The position numbers and the translations under genes were made by a program. A stretch of 64,000 nt of DNA from Cladosporium sp. IMV 00045 (lineage: Eukaryota; Ascomycota; Dothideomycetes; Cladosporiales; Cladosporiaceae). The notes beneath the pieces were generated by a model. The model was not told where the DNA came from. It was given only the letters and a program-made list of their open reading frames with translations, and searched no databases. The DNA is taken from NCBI GenBank assembly GCA_001931905.2, contig MSJI02000786.1, positions 1 to 64,000 of the forward strand. The letters run 5' to 3'. Position 1 is the first letter of the stretch. Each line of letters opens with the position of its first letter. Of the stretch, positions 55,014 to 64,000 are shown piece after piece.

Positions 55014-56205
55014 TCAAGCACCGTCAGCTGCGTCGACTTCGACCTCAAAAGCATTGCCATCGTCATCCACGAAGGCGTCGACGTCAGGCGAAGAATCACG
55101 CGCTTTGATGGTCTTGCTGGTGCCTGTGCTGCAAGTCATACCAGGGTAACCACAAAGAGCTGGCTTCGGAGGGTCGGTGTCCTTGAAGTTTGACTTGGGC
55201 TTCCTAAACCTACGAGCCTCAGGGTTGCGCTTCGTCGCTGGCGAGTCCTCGTGTTGAACGGGTGCTCGCTCTCCTTCTGCATCCCGCTCCTTGATCCTAC
55301 CAGCGCCGCAGGGAATGCCAGGGGTAGTGCACGAAGTTGGGGCGAAAGTGAAGGCGGGACGCTGACTTGCCACGCGCTGAATCAGAGTCGGGGCCAATTT
55401 GACCACAGCTGGGACCGGTAGGTGTGCTTCGCTGTCCGCGCCTTGAACCTCGCGCTTAGTACCGCCGCCAGGTTTACCAGCACAAGTCTCGCCGGGGGGA
55501 CCGCAGGAGTTCATGGCCCACGGAGGGCTTGAGTCGACCGGCACGCGCTTCTCAACGTCTTGAGAGATGTCGCTTGACGAGGTGTTGGCAACCGCGGGCT
55601 GGGCTTTGGTGCTCGTCTCAACCCCGACAGGCTTGTCTTTGCCGGCAGCCACTTCAGCACGCCTCTTCTGGCGCGCGTCGCGAGCTGAAGTGGAGCGCAG
55701 AAGGTGGATCTCGGGGGCAAGATGCGCCTCAGAGTTTGCAGCATCAACTGTGATAGCATCACGCAACTTGAGGTCCACTGAAGCTTTCGCGGGCTTACTC
55801 GCCACCGGCTCATCGCCACCGGTACCGTAGTAGTCGCATGGCTTCGGATCGTTGGTCTGGTCCCAGGAGTGAGTGACACACTGGACCTCGCAAACGAGGA
55901 CAAGCGCCTGCACCATTGTCAGTAATCTGGCGCTTCAAGGGGCGGAGAGGAGGTATGGGACCTGCCTCTGGAAAGTTTCCTTCATGGCAAAGCTCCTTCA
56001 TGGTGCCGCCGAACTTCATCGAGCGCATTTCATAGCAGCCTTTGGCGCACACTGTCTACAAGTCAGGCACAGTGCTGGGTTTGATGGTCCAACGAGACCT
56101 CCACTTACGGCTCAGAGCATTCGCGCCAGGGGCGATGATGAAGAGAGCTGCCAACATCAGATGCGACAGCACCGCGAGGCGCACAAGCGCGTTGGACGTC
56201 GCCAT
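55014..56205 (-). CDS. Secreted Kex2-type precursor with three CxxPGxxC loops, pheromone-like
   Basis: Predicted 358 residues. Exons: 56109-56205 (signal peptide ending IIAPGANA), 55966-56051 (LCAKGCYEMRSMKFGGTMKELCHEGNFPE) and 55014-55907. Intron 1 is GTAAGT...AG. Intron 2 needs a GC donor (GAG/GCAGGT) with an ACTGAC branch site and GTGCAG; the GT one base later breaks the frame. The N-terminal part is Cys-rich. The remainder is disordered with KR, RR and KER sites and three small loops: NSCGPPGETCAGKPGG then KR, TSCTTPGIPCGAGR then IKER, and ALCGYPGMTCSTG then KAR. C-x-x-P-G-x-x-C resembles the core of alpha-factor-type pheromones of filamentous ascomycetes (W-C-x3-G-Q-x-C), but the Trp and Gln are missing. 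Also repeated: (D/N)SEAHL. It could be a pheromone-like or other Kex2-processed peptide precursor. Confidence 0.7.
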
Positions 56206-56770
56206 AGGGTTTGGCACCTGCTGGTTCCCTGCTGGGTGTGTCGAGATATGGTTTTGGTGTGACGGTGGCGCGGTGGCGCTGTAAAGTAGTGAAGGCGTGG
56301 GTAAACGAGTGAAGGGGAGTGATGTTGTCGAGGGGTGGAAGAAGTAGGACGGTGGTTGTCGTAATCTTGGTCTCGTGTGCGCGCAGTTGATCGCTCATGT
56401 GGCAGGTGCCCCGCCGTATGACCCGAGATGGAAGGAAGGAGTGACGGGCGGTGGGTGGCACTACAGCAACATTTTGTAGCTCAGAGTAAAACTGGGCATT
56501 TTGTAACCAACTGCAGTACTCAACATGTGATCTTTCGTCGCAATCCAATACCATAATCATTCCATGCCTCAATGGACGGCAGTACTCTGGGAGAAGGGAC
56601 CCTCAACATCACTCACAGCGGCCAGCGGTCACGTGCCGGAGATTGCAAAAAAATCACAGGGAGATTAACTCACATGAAGCGTAGCGGGTAACGACTTTCT
56701 GTACATCTCGGCTGAGACAGCCTTCATTAATGGGTATCAAACTGCAACTGTGATCTGCACCTCAGCACGC
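56206..56770. other. Intergenic: promoter of the Kex2-type precursor gene and CMS1 3' flank
   Basis: A minus-strand frame at 56105-56572 overlaps exon 1 in another phase and is treated as a shadow. No other feature. Confidence 0.45.
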
Positions 56771-57672
56771 TCAAAAGAAGAGTAACTCAATCTTGCCCTC
56801 GCCAGAGCCAAACCTCTCCTTCAAATCGGGCCTTGTCAGCAGCTGAACCAACGGCACCTGAGTCTCCTTCATGTCCAGAATGCCTCGCTTCTTTACATCA
56901 ATGTGCGAAGCATCAATGACAATGCGCTCAATGCAACCAGACTTGAGCGCTCCATCCTCCAACAAATCAATAATCCTCTGCGGTGTGCCAACGCCAACTC
57001 CTATCCTCGTCTTCTTCACCGTCTCAATGGCTTCCTTGATCTTGATGTGCTTTGCGAAAAGTTTAGCCACCATACATTCTTTCGTTTGGAATTTGCGCAG
57101 CGCTCTGGTCAGGTCTGCTGCGCGTAACCCTCCTCCGGCGACGACAAGAGTGTGCGGCGAGCCCTTTGCTTCTGGTGCGTTCAGAAGCTTCTTTCCCTTC
57201 TTGCTTCTTCTGGGTCCTGCGAACTTTTCCAAGAAAGCGGGCAATTGATCGGTCGTTCTCGTCTCGGTGTTGCTTGTTGTGTCCAAAATAGCAGAGGCTG
57301 TGTCACACGTTAGCATCCCATGCCGGTATTTCAACAGACTTTACGCAATATCTTACAAGGCACATGAAGATCCTCCGCCTCTACCAAGCTCACGTCTGGT
57401 CTAAACCTCTTCGTCCGCTGCGCAATGTGGTCGGCCATGAGGCTGCTGTCCATGTGCGCAACCGCATGGTTGACACCCTTCTCCTCGTCCAATGCATCGT
57501 CTTGAACATCCTTGGGCTTCTTCGCCTTTTTACGCTTCGCGGCTCGCTTGGACTCGGCGGGTGCGTCGTTGTCGCGCTTTCTCTTGCCGTTGTTGGTGGG
57601 TGCTGGAGCGTCGGAGTCGGAGAGATCTTCGATCAGAGGCACGCCGGCCTGCTCTGAGTCGCTTTCTGACAT
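56771..57672 (-). CDS. CMS1: Cms1-like ribosome biogenesis protein
   Basis: Nucleolar protein of the Cms1 family, associated with the SSU processome (yeast homologue found as a suppressor of mcm10). Exons 57357-57672 and 56771-57297 with a 59-nt intron (GTAAGA; GCTAAC branch; ACACAG) give 280 residues and join LHVP to SSAILDTT. The N-terminus is acidic then Lys/Arg-rich (KRKRDNDAPAESKRAAKRKKAKKPK), a likely nuclear signal. The C-terminal half is a degenerate helicase-like fold: HTLVVAGGGLRAADLTRALRKF, KLFAKHIKIKEA, IGVGVGTPQRIIDLLEDGAL, IERIVIDASHIDVKKRGILD. Motif Ib/II-like elements are present but a Walker A is not. Assignment is good. Confidence 0.9.
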
Positions 57673-57814
57673 TTTGTATATGATTGATCTGAGAATTGGT
57701 GGACATCAAAAGACGTTAAGGTCGATCTTCAAAAGTTATTCGAGAAGTTCCCAAAAAGGACTAGCGTCAATCAGACTTGGAGGAGCCGAGGCGTAAAAGG
57801 GTCCGACTGGCTTT

Positions 57815-57827
57815 TAACCCTAACCCT
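57815..57827 (-). promoter_or_regulatory. Telo-box-like element upstream of CMS1
   Basis: TAACCCTAACCCT about 145 bp before the CMS1 start. CCCTAA boxes are known in promoters of translation and ribosome biogenesis genes in several eukaryotes. Function here is inferred only from position. Confidence 0.4.
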
Positions 57828-58316
57828 CGTAACACTCAGCTAAAGTGTCGCGGAGCCATGAAGGTGATTTAACGGACCCAATTCTGATAAGTCGATGCTT
57901 TCAACGATACTGATCGATTTCTCGGTCATCTCAGGTATCGATGGAGTGTTCATCGGTAACCTTTGAGCAATACTTGACTGATTCTGCAAATTTGAATACC
58001 AAATATACAAAACATTGGTCTTGTTGACTGATCTATACATGTAAATTGCGACACAAATTAAAGCAATCACAAACCTCCAACATAACCTTGGGGTGTTTCT
58101 GTCCAAAGTAGACGAGACCAGGCATAAATCACCGAGCGATTTGACATATCTGGACAGCCCTAATGGATCGTCTTTAAATTGCCACATTGTCAAATACCTT
58201 ACGATCTCGCACAATTCTAAAGCGGGTCCGGAAAAGCACCCACTCGTGGTACGAGCTTACCATTGAGACAATGATTGTGTAAGATGTCCAGTGGCCTCGC
58301 TTTGTTGAATGACAGC

Positions 58317-58370
58317 CGCATCCGTGGACTATTCTCTTTGTTTAAGCACACGGGTTAGTCCACGGATGCG
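58317..58370. repeat. Perfect 15-bp inverted repeat with 24-nt spacer
   Basis: CGCATCCGTGGACTA at 58317-58331 is matched by TAGTCCACGGATGCG at 58356-58370. It lies 124 bp before the ATG of the small secreted protein. It could be a paired binding site for a dimeric regulator or form a hairpin. Confidence 0.85.
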
Positions 58371-58493
58371 CTGCATGATGACCGTCGATGTACACAAGCA
58401 TCAGAGATCCACAATCAGACGAGTTCGTAGTCGATTACCGTTTGATATACAGCTCTCTTAAGGATAAGACACATTTAGAGCGAATCATACATC

Positions 58494-58925
58494 ATGCACG
58501 TCTCAACCATACTCACCATACTCACCGCCACCCTCCTTCCCTCTCTCTCCCTCGCCCAAGACGACCCAGCAGCCGCTGACGCCGCAAGCTCACCGGCCGA
58601 AGACGCATGCTACACAAAATCCCTATCCACCGGCTCCGGCGCCGCCGCCGCCATCAAAGGCTTCTGTGGACAAGTCGACAACAACGACAGCGACAGCGAA
58701 AATCCCACCGCGGCCGAAGACATTGCGTTGAATGGCTACACCGCCGGCGGCTTTGATCCCAGCGGAGTGATGACTACTGCTCGTTTGGCTGGCAAGAAGG
58801 ACTGTAAGGTTGGTCTGGGAGGAGAAGACGAGTGTCTTGAGGGCTTTTGGGAGGCTTGTCAAAAGGGTGATAAGTTTGGTCGTGGTTCTGCGAAGAAGGG
58901 TTGTTTGGAGTTTAAAGTCGAGTAG
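58494..58925 (+). CDS. Small secreted cysteine-containing protein, effector-like
   Basis: 143 residues, single exon, ATG at 58494. Signal peptide MHVSTILTILTATLLPSLSLA is followed by an acidic, Ala/Asp-rich stretch. The mature chain has six cysteines (DACYTK, GFCGQ, DCKV, ECLE, ACQK, GCLE), enough for three disulfides, and repeated Gly/Lys words. Size, signal and cysteine content are typical of fungal secreted effectors or antimicrobial-type proteins; no family is recognised. The upstream inverted repeat may be part of its control region. Confidence 0.75.
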   Translation: MHVSTILTILTATLLPSLSLAQDDPAAADAASSPAEDACYTKSLSTGSGAAAAIKGFCGQVDNNDSDSENPTAAEDIALNGYTAGGFDPSGVMTTARLAGKKDCKVGLGGEDECLEGFWEACQKGDKFGRGSAKKGCLEFKVE

Positions 58926-59418
58926 GACGTTGAGCTTCTACCATGATGCTTGTGGTGCTGCTGAGACATGAAGTTAAACTGATCTGTGAAGGATTTCTCC
59001 CATTATCCGCTCTGACCAAATGTTTTCATGTGTACCTTTTTCAAGTTTACTTGTGAGTTGTTTCCCGACGATGTGGAAGAATTCGCGTCATTTAGATTCA
59101 AACTACAACTTAGAAAGTATGTATCGTTGCTGCGTTGAAAGGATAATAAATAAGCGTCAAGTCTGCGCCTTTTGCGGAATTTATCGCATTGAATGCAAAG
59201 GGTATGTTGCATCTACAGGGGAACAATGTTTTTGATGAGACGCGACCAGCTCGTGTCATCCCTGTTCGCACATGACGTCGCTGCCAATGAGATCGCGATC
59301 TTCAATCGTCTTCAACCTCAACCCAAACCTCCACAGTTCGAACGGGTGTACCTGAACTTAATATTTACAATCAAACCTTCTGCAGACTACCTTCTTCACA
59401 CTTGGAAGTTTGAACAAT
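58926..59418. other. Intergenic before the F-box gene
   Basis: A 132-codon plus-strand frame at 59193-59591 overlaps the F-box start in another phase and is rejected as a shadow. No other feature. Confidence 0.5.
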
Positions 59419-61020
59419 ATGGGGGAGAGAGAGCCGCCATTTTTGAGGCCTCCAGGACGACCGATACTCACATCTCTGGCACCGGAGCTGTTGCACAACA
59501 TCTTTGGATGACTAGATATCAAGAGTATCCTCGCTACGCGTCTAACGTGTTCTCTTCTGGCCACCGTGGGACTAGATCACTACGGCCATGAGATTCCTTT
59601 GGTCTTTCAACGCGACAAATTTCGCTCTGTGACAGAGATCGCGAAACATCCGGAGCTCGCTAAGCGTATGCGCTCTCTGTTCTACTCGACCGGACTCCTC
59701 AATGACCTTGTATTTGATGATTGGGAAGAACAGAGGCCTCCACCACCCTCTCCGCGGGACAAATCTGCGGCTTCTGCATTTGATGAGCTCATGAATGCGA
59801 GTCACGATATGCGTGCGGCTAGACGAGGGCAGATACACAGCGAGACCAAGTCCAAGCTTGACACAGCATTTGCAATTTATCGAGACCTGTGCCAGGACCA
59901 GGAGGATATGCTGAACAAAGACTTCGACCTCCGTTGCCTGTGCGAGCTATTCAACGGCTGCCGGAACTTGCGCGAAGTAACACTTGCGGGCAACGTTGCT
60001 CCTGGGCGATCACTTAATGCACATCGTACAGCATTTGACAAAGCCATGGCCCGGGCATCTGGAAATGGCCCTGACGGCTGTCAATGGACCTGTGCAGGTA
60101 TTCGGGAAGCACGAGCTGTCGCATTTGCCGTGGCGAATACAGATAGTAAACTCGACAGCTTGACGCTTTCTGATGTGGCCCCCGCCCTCTTCCGTTCACT
60201 GAGGGAGTGGGAAGAGACTTTCTCATCGCATTACGAGGATGCTTCCTACGAGGAGCATAGAGAGATGACAGACTCAAACCTCAAAGCTCTTTTCAGACCA
60301 TTGCGAAGGCTACGACTTGTGCTACAGGTCTGGCCGGACCCCATCGACGAGACCGTCGAAGAATGGATGGATACTGTCGTTGAAGACATGCAGGAGACTT
60401 TTCAAACCGGATTTCTCAAGCAGGTCTTCGCCGGAGCCCGTGAACTCCGTGTCTTGAAGCTAGCTTTGCCAAATCCTGACCTGCTCGATTACGAAGACGC
60501 AGACCAATTCTTTGGGTTCTTCTCCCTCCGAAGAGTGCTGGACGACGTTAAATTTCCTCATCTATATGAGATTTCTGTATCCAGAGTTTTGGTGGAGGCA
60601 GACCATCTTGCCAACCTGCTTCTCCGTCACAAAGCAACATTGCGTCGCTTGTCTCTTTCGGAATTGCACATTGCCGAACCCATATCCTGGCTGGACGTCT
60701 TTGTGAAATTCGCAGGGCAGCTGCCGAACCTGCGAAAAGCCACACTCCGAGGAGTGTTCAGCGACTTGAATCACGTAGGGAGGACCCTCGATTTTGACGA
60801 CCCGGGAACAAAGTCTTTCATGCCGGCCAGAGACATTGTGGAGAATTTTATCGTCAAAGGAGGCGAGCATCCTGTGAATTTTTACCAACTGCTTGAAGAC
60901 ACGTCCCAAAGAAAGCCAGAAGGTTATGTACCACCTGGTTTGCCAATGGACAACATTGAGACAGACGACCCTATACTGGAGTATGGTTCCGATGAGCTTG
61001 ACGAGATGATTTGGTGTTAG
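59419..61020 (+). CDS. F-box/LRR-like protein interrupted by UGA-CUA inside the F-box
   Basis: F-box proteins recruit targets to SCF ubiquitin ligases. From ATG 59419, 30 codons lead to TSLAPELLHNIFG, then TGA (59509-59511), then LDIKSILATRLTCSLLATVG and an open frame to 61020. Both sides together match the F-box pattern LxPELLxxIFxxLDxKSI, and TGA sits where Trp, Tyr or Phe is normally found. The next codon is CTA, giving TGA CTA G, the strongest known readthrough context. The rest (about 500 residues) has Leu-rich repeats of fungal F-box style (LREVTLAG, LRVLKLALP, LRRLSLSELHI, NLRKATLRGVF). Either this is a nonsense mutant of a 533-codon gene, or it makes a 30-residue peptide plus low levels of full protein. 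An intron removing the stop would have to be shorter than 40 nt. Confidence 0.75.
59509..59515 (+). other. Stop codon in readthrough context (TGA CTA G)
   Basis: In-frame stop within the F-box coding sequence. UGA followed by CUA is the motif shown to allow several-percent ribosomal readthrough in fungi and animals. The frame stays open for 501 codons after it, before TAG. Confidence 0.8.
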
Positions 61021-61642
61021 CCTCAACGCATCGTTAATCCTGGATGAGGAAGTCATTCCTCCTACGTCCTCTAGAGTCCCTCTCAGAAACTCTAACTAGG
61101 AACCGCAAAAATCGCTGCTCGTCGTCGCGATGGAGTTCCTCATTCACAATATGTATCAATATAGCACTCCATTAATAACCACGACTTCTTGACTCTTGGA
61201 TTTCGAGCCAAATGCACTATCACACATCACCACGGCCATCAAAGTCACAGAATACAGTCCACTTACTCTTCAACATCTCTATGAATATCGACAGTGACAA
61301 ACACAACGTGAAGATATAGTTGAACTATACGCTGTGACCCTAGCAGTGTTGCTGCCAGCTCAAACAAATTGCTCAAGGGCTGAGTAGAAAGCTCTATGTA
61401 TGCGGGATAAGACGTTTTACGAAAGAATGAATTTTTGTATCATAAATGTCATTAAAGCAATCGCTCAAAGTGCAAAAGCTAGCCTTGGCACAGCCTTGTC
61501 TTGTGCCAAGTCTGCAAATACAAGGGTGTGCACGCAATCGATAGTTGATTGTTGATGGATTCGAAAGTTGGTCGTGACTCGTCTGAGATATAGCGCGAGC
61601 TAGTTCGCCCTCAATTTTGACTCCGCCAGGTTCCAATGTCTC
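61021..61642. other. Intergenic, convergent 3' flanks
   Basis: AT-rich; between the F-box and MFS genes. No feature recognised. Confidence 0.5.
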
Positions 61643-63436
61643 TTACAGAGTGAAAGGCACGTAGCGAGTGCCGGTCTCATCGGCCTTCTGCTTCAGAGCC
61701 TTGTTCTCAACGATCAATCTCCATCTGGCAGTAACGGCGCAGCAGACTGTGGCAGCTGCAAAAGCCATCATAATGATGAATGCCTGTAAGTAGCGCGGTG
61801 ACTGGCTGTCATCGAAGAAGTAAGGCGACACTACATTGCCGATGTGACCGGCCATGTTGACCTAGGAGAAAAGTCAGTATATTGTCAGGATGTCGAGAGG
61901 ACAGAGGAACGGGACGTACAATCGCACCGGAAGCAGCACGCTTCTCAGGAGTGGTGCTGAGCGTCGATACGGCCCAAGTGTAGACCAATGGGTTGGCAGA
62001 GAAGGAACCAGGAGTGTACAGGAAAGCGGCAAAGTATCGAGCCTCAGGGACCAGCGTAGCAACTGTGATGATGAATCCGACCAAGGACATGAGAAGTGCG
62101 GGAATGACGTTGAACGAGCGACTCTTAACTCTGTCGGAGTTCCAGGCGAAAGCAAACGAAATAAGAGCCGCTGCGATGTAGGGAGGTGCCGTCATCAAGA
62201 GCGGGACTGGGTTGATGTCGTCGTTCTCCTCGTTGGTAGTAGTGCCGAAACCAAGTCCTTCCACGATATTTGGGAAGAAAAAGTTGAATCCGTATGATGC
62301 AGTCATGCAGAAGTTGAAGAAAGACTATCGATTATTAGCATCGCTCATATTCCGAGCATCTCAAGAACTTACGAAGAGGTAAAGCTTGTAGTCCATGCAA
62401 GCCAATTTGATACCGTACCACACTCCATGGCTAGTCTCGGCCTCAGAGACACGGTCGGCTTGCATGCGGGCAGTGGCAACAGCACGCATTTCATCAGTCA
62501 TGTACCACATAGCTGCACCCGTCTTGGAGTAGGGAAAATCCGGGATGACGAAGAATGCCATGATAGCGACTAGACATCCTGAAGCAGCTTCAAGGATGAA
62601 CAGCCACTGCCAGCCTTCCAAGCCTTGCACACCACGAAGACCAGTAAACACACCAGCTGCGATAAGGCCAGAGCATGCTTGACCGAGAACCAGTCCAGAG
62701 TACATGATGGTGATTCTCAGCGCCAATTCTTTCCTTGTGTACCAAGCTGAAAGAATGAACACTGCTCCGGGAAGGAGAGGTGATTCAGTGACACCAAGGA
62801 AGAATCGAATGGCGTACAGTGAGCCTGGATTGTGTGCGGCGGCTGTGCAAGCGGAGACAATAGACCAGATCGTTGCACATCCAGAGAGGTAAATACCAGG
62901 TCTCACTCTAGTCAGAAGCATATTGGAAGGCAGCTGACCGATCATGTAACTATACAAGTGTTAACAAAAGACTTCCGGGCGAAAGACTTCCAAGAGCGAG
63001 AACGGATGCTTACCCGACAGTCAGCATTGCGACCGCGGTATTGTAGCCATTAGGTCCATAACCGATGTACCTGTCGAAGCCATCTAAGCGCGCTTGTCTA
63101 TTGCAGCATGGTCAGTATTGCATCGCTCATAAAAGGGAGCAGATGGTCGTACGCGATGTTGGTTCGGTCCAGGTAATTTGAAAGATAGAGAATCCAAAGC
63201 ATGGGTAAAAGAGTCATATCGAGACGCTTCACGACCTTCTTCTCAATCTCAGGCCAATTTGGAATTCCGAGAGCATCAAGAGGGTTCTGAACGTCCCCGA
63301 GCTCCTTGATCGAACCATCTTCGTCGACAAAGTTTTCTTTGTGATCACCGTAGGTGATTTTCTCGTCCACGGCGGGAGGCAAAGGGGCGTCCGGGCCCAT
63401 GGCCGTATTGTTTTGATTTTCCGGAGTTTGACCCAT
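61643..63436 (-). CDS. MFS anion:cation symporter, allantoate permease (Dal5-like) family
   Basis: Predicted 522-residue, 12-TM plasma-membrane transporter. Five exons: 63153-63436, 63014-63097, 62373-62949, 61920-62324, 61643-61861. Introns are 48-64 nt with donors GTACGA, GTAAGC, GTAAGT and GTACGT. Hallmarks: the cytosolic N-terminus with KKVVKRLDMTLLPMLWILYLSNYLDRTNIAQARLDGF, YMIGQLPSNMLLTRVRPGIYL, FFLGVTESPLLPGAVFILSAWYTRKELALRI, the central loop (MWYMTDEMRAVATARMQADR) and YGFNFFFPNIVEGLGFG. The family imports organic anions such as allantoate, nicotinate or pantothenate; the substrate is not predictable here. The 48-nt intron 3 is among the shortest in the window. Confidence 0.93.
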
Positions 63437-64000
63437 TGTGAAGAAGTCCGCAACGATCGAGGGAGAGTACGAAACAGAAGATCACGAAAGGGCTGCCCTC
63501 CTACCAGACATAGCGACTCTGAAGGCCTTTTAAGGGGTGTCCAAGACCCCGTGGGACTTTTTCGTTATTGTGGGAGCCCCAGTTCCCCATAATCCACATC
63601 ACCGTGTCCATCACGTTTGAAACCCTCACACGCTCGGTCAGCAATATTGGCCACGACTCTCAAGACTGCGAGCCCGCATTCGCCCGGTCGTGCGTAGGGG
63701 AGATGACCGGGCAGGCAGACCGCCAATGCTCGTTGAAGGCATGCTTGAAGTGACTGGGCGACAATAATAGCGTATGCCAATGCTGTAGGTGATCTTGGCT
63801 CATAGCTACCGGCCGCGCAGCAGTGGGTCGCCCTACAGCCTTGAAGCAGCGCTTGTGAGATTTCTTCTTCTGTAAGGCTGGGCGTGCAGGCACAGAGGCA
63901 CACTTTCAGCAGGAAGCAGCCACGCAGCATGAGCAGCTGGCAACAACCCCCTTGCTAGCGATGTGGTTCATGAGTCCCCAACGAGCATTGCTGTGGGCTT
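63437..64000. other. MFS promoter and window end
   Basis: Upstream region of the transporter. A 121-codon minus-strand frame at 63565-63930 begins with ATG and a hydrophobic, Cys-rich stretch (MLRGCFLLKVCLCAC), but has no recognised domain. Not called. Confidence 0.4.

Larger units (their letters stand above)
57673..58493. other. Divergent promoter region, CMS1 / small secreted protein
   Basis: Contains a telo-box-like CCCTAA pair (57815-57827) near CMS1 and a long inverted repeat (58317-58370) near the small secreted protein gene. A minus-strand frame of 124 codons at 57840-58214 has one hydrophobic stretch but starts with TTG; not called. Confidence 0.5.

Noticed and set aside
57840..58214. 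124-codon minus-strand frame with one hydrophobic segment
   Set aside because: Starts with TTG, no homology pattern, lies in the CMS1 promoter region.
59509..59515. Intron ending at GACTAG that would remove the TGA
   Set aside because: Any upstream GT close enough to keep the F-box residues would give an intron under 40 nt, and it would delete conserved F-box positions.
59193..59591. 132-codon plus-strand frame overlapping the F-box start
   Set aside because: The F-box motif lies in a different frame across the same bases; this frame has no domain.
63565..63930. 121-codon minus-strand frame near the window end
   Set aside because: Has an ATG and a hydrophobic start but no recognisable domain; insufficient support.

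Overview
This is nuclear DNA of a filamentous ascomycete (Pezizomycotina). The genes are compact and carry short introns (about 48-65 nt, GT...CTAAC/CTGAC...AG). The content is typical: a Zn2Cys6 regulator, an RTA1-like membrane protein, a LysM chitinase, small secreted proteins and an allantoate-permease-type MFS transporter. The gene set and protein style fit Dothideomycetes (Capnodiales/Mycosphaerellales-like) best, but I could not test this by search. No tRNA, rRNA, transposon, CRISPR or viral element was seen.

Layout. 1-16 kb: coatomer alpha (5' end outside the window), a disordered protein with a possible J-like C-terminus, protoporphyrinogen oxidase, a patatin-like protein lacking the usual serine, a MOSC protein and an unknown protein. 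17-21 kb: a C6 transcription factor divergent from an RTA1-like gene that carries a frameshift. 21-30 kb is a housekeeping block: Sec61 gamma, CIA30 head-to-head with the RIM2 carrier, an ATG29-like remnant, and eL21 head-to-head with uS4. 30-42 kb is a secretome/metabolism block: GH51 arabinofuranosidase, GPI-anchored GH18-LysM chitinase, Zn alcohol dehydrogenase, an RRM gene broken by an in-frame TAG, and a Thr-rich wall protein. 42.9-51.3 kb holds one giant gene for a predicted secreted protein of about 2760 residues, made of nine tandem copies of a roughly 250-residue module I cannot assign to any family. 51.6-64 kb: VMA22, a mitochondrial membrane protein, a Kex2-type precursor with CxxPGxxC loops, CMS1, a six-cysteine small secreted protein, an F-box gene interrupted by TGA CTA (the known readthrough context), and an MFS transporter.

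The most unusual items are the nine-module secreted protein, whose linkers carry dibasic sites and which may be a Kex2-processed polyprotein; the nearby pheromone-like Kex2 precursor; the UGA-CUA F-box gene; two GC-AG introns; and several genes with stops or frameshifts.

Exon boundaries were worked out by hand from splice signals, reading-frame closure and family knowledge. No alignment, expression or structure data were available, so family names rest on recognised motifs.
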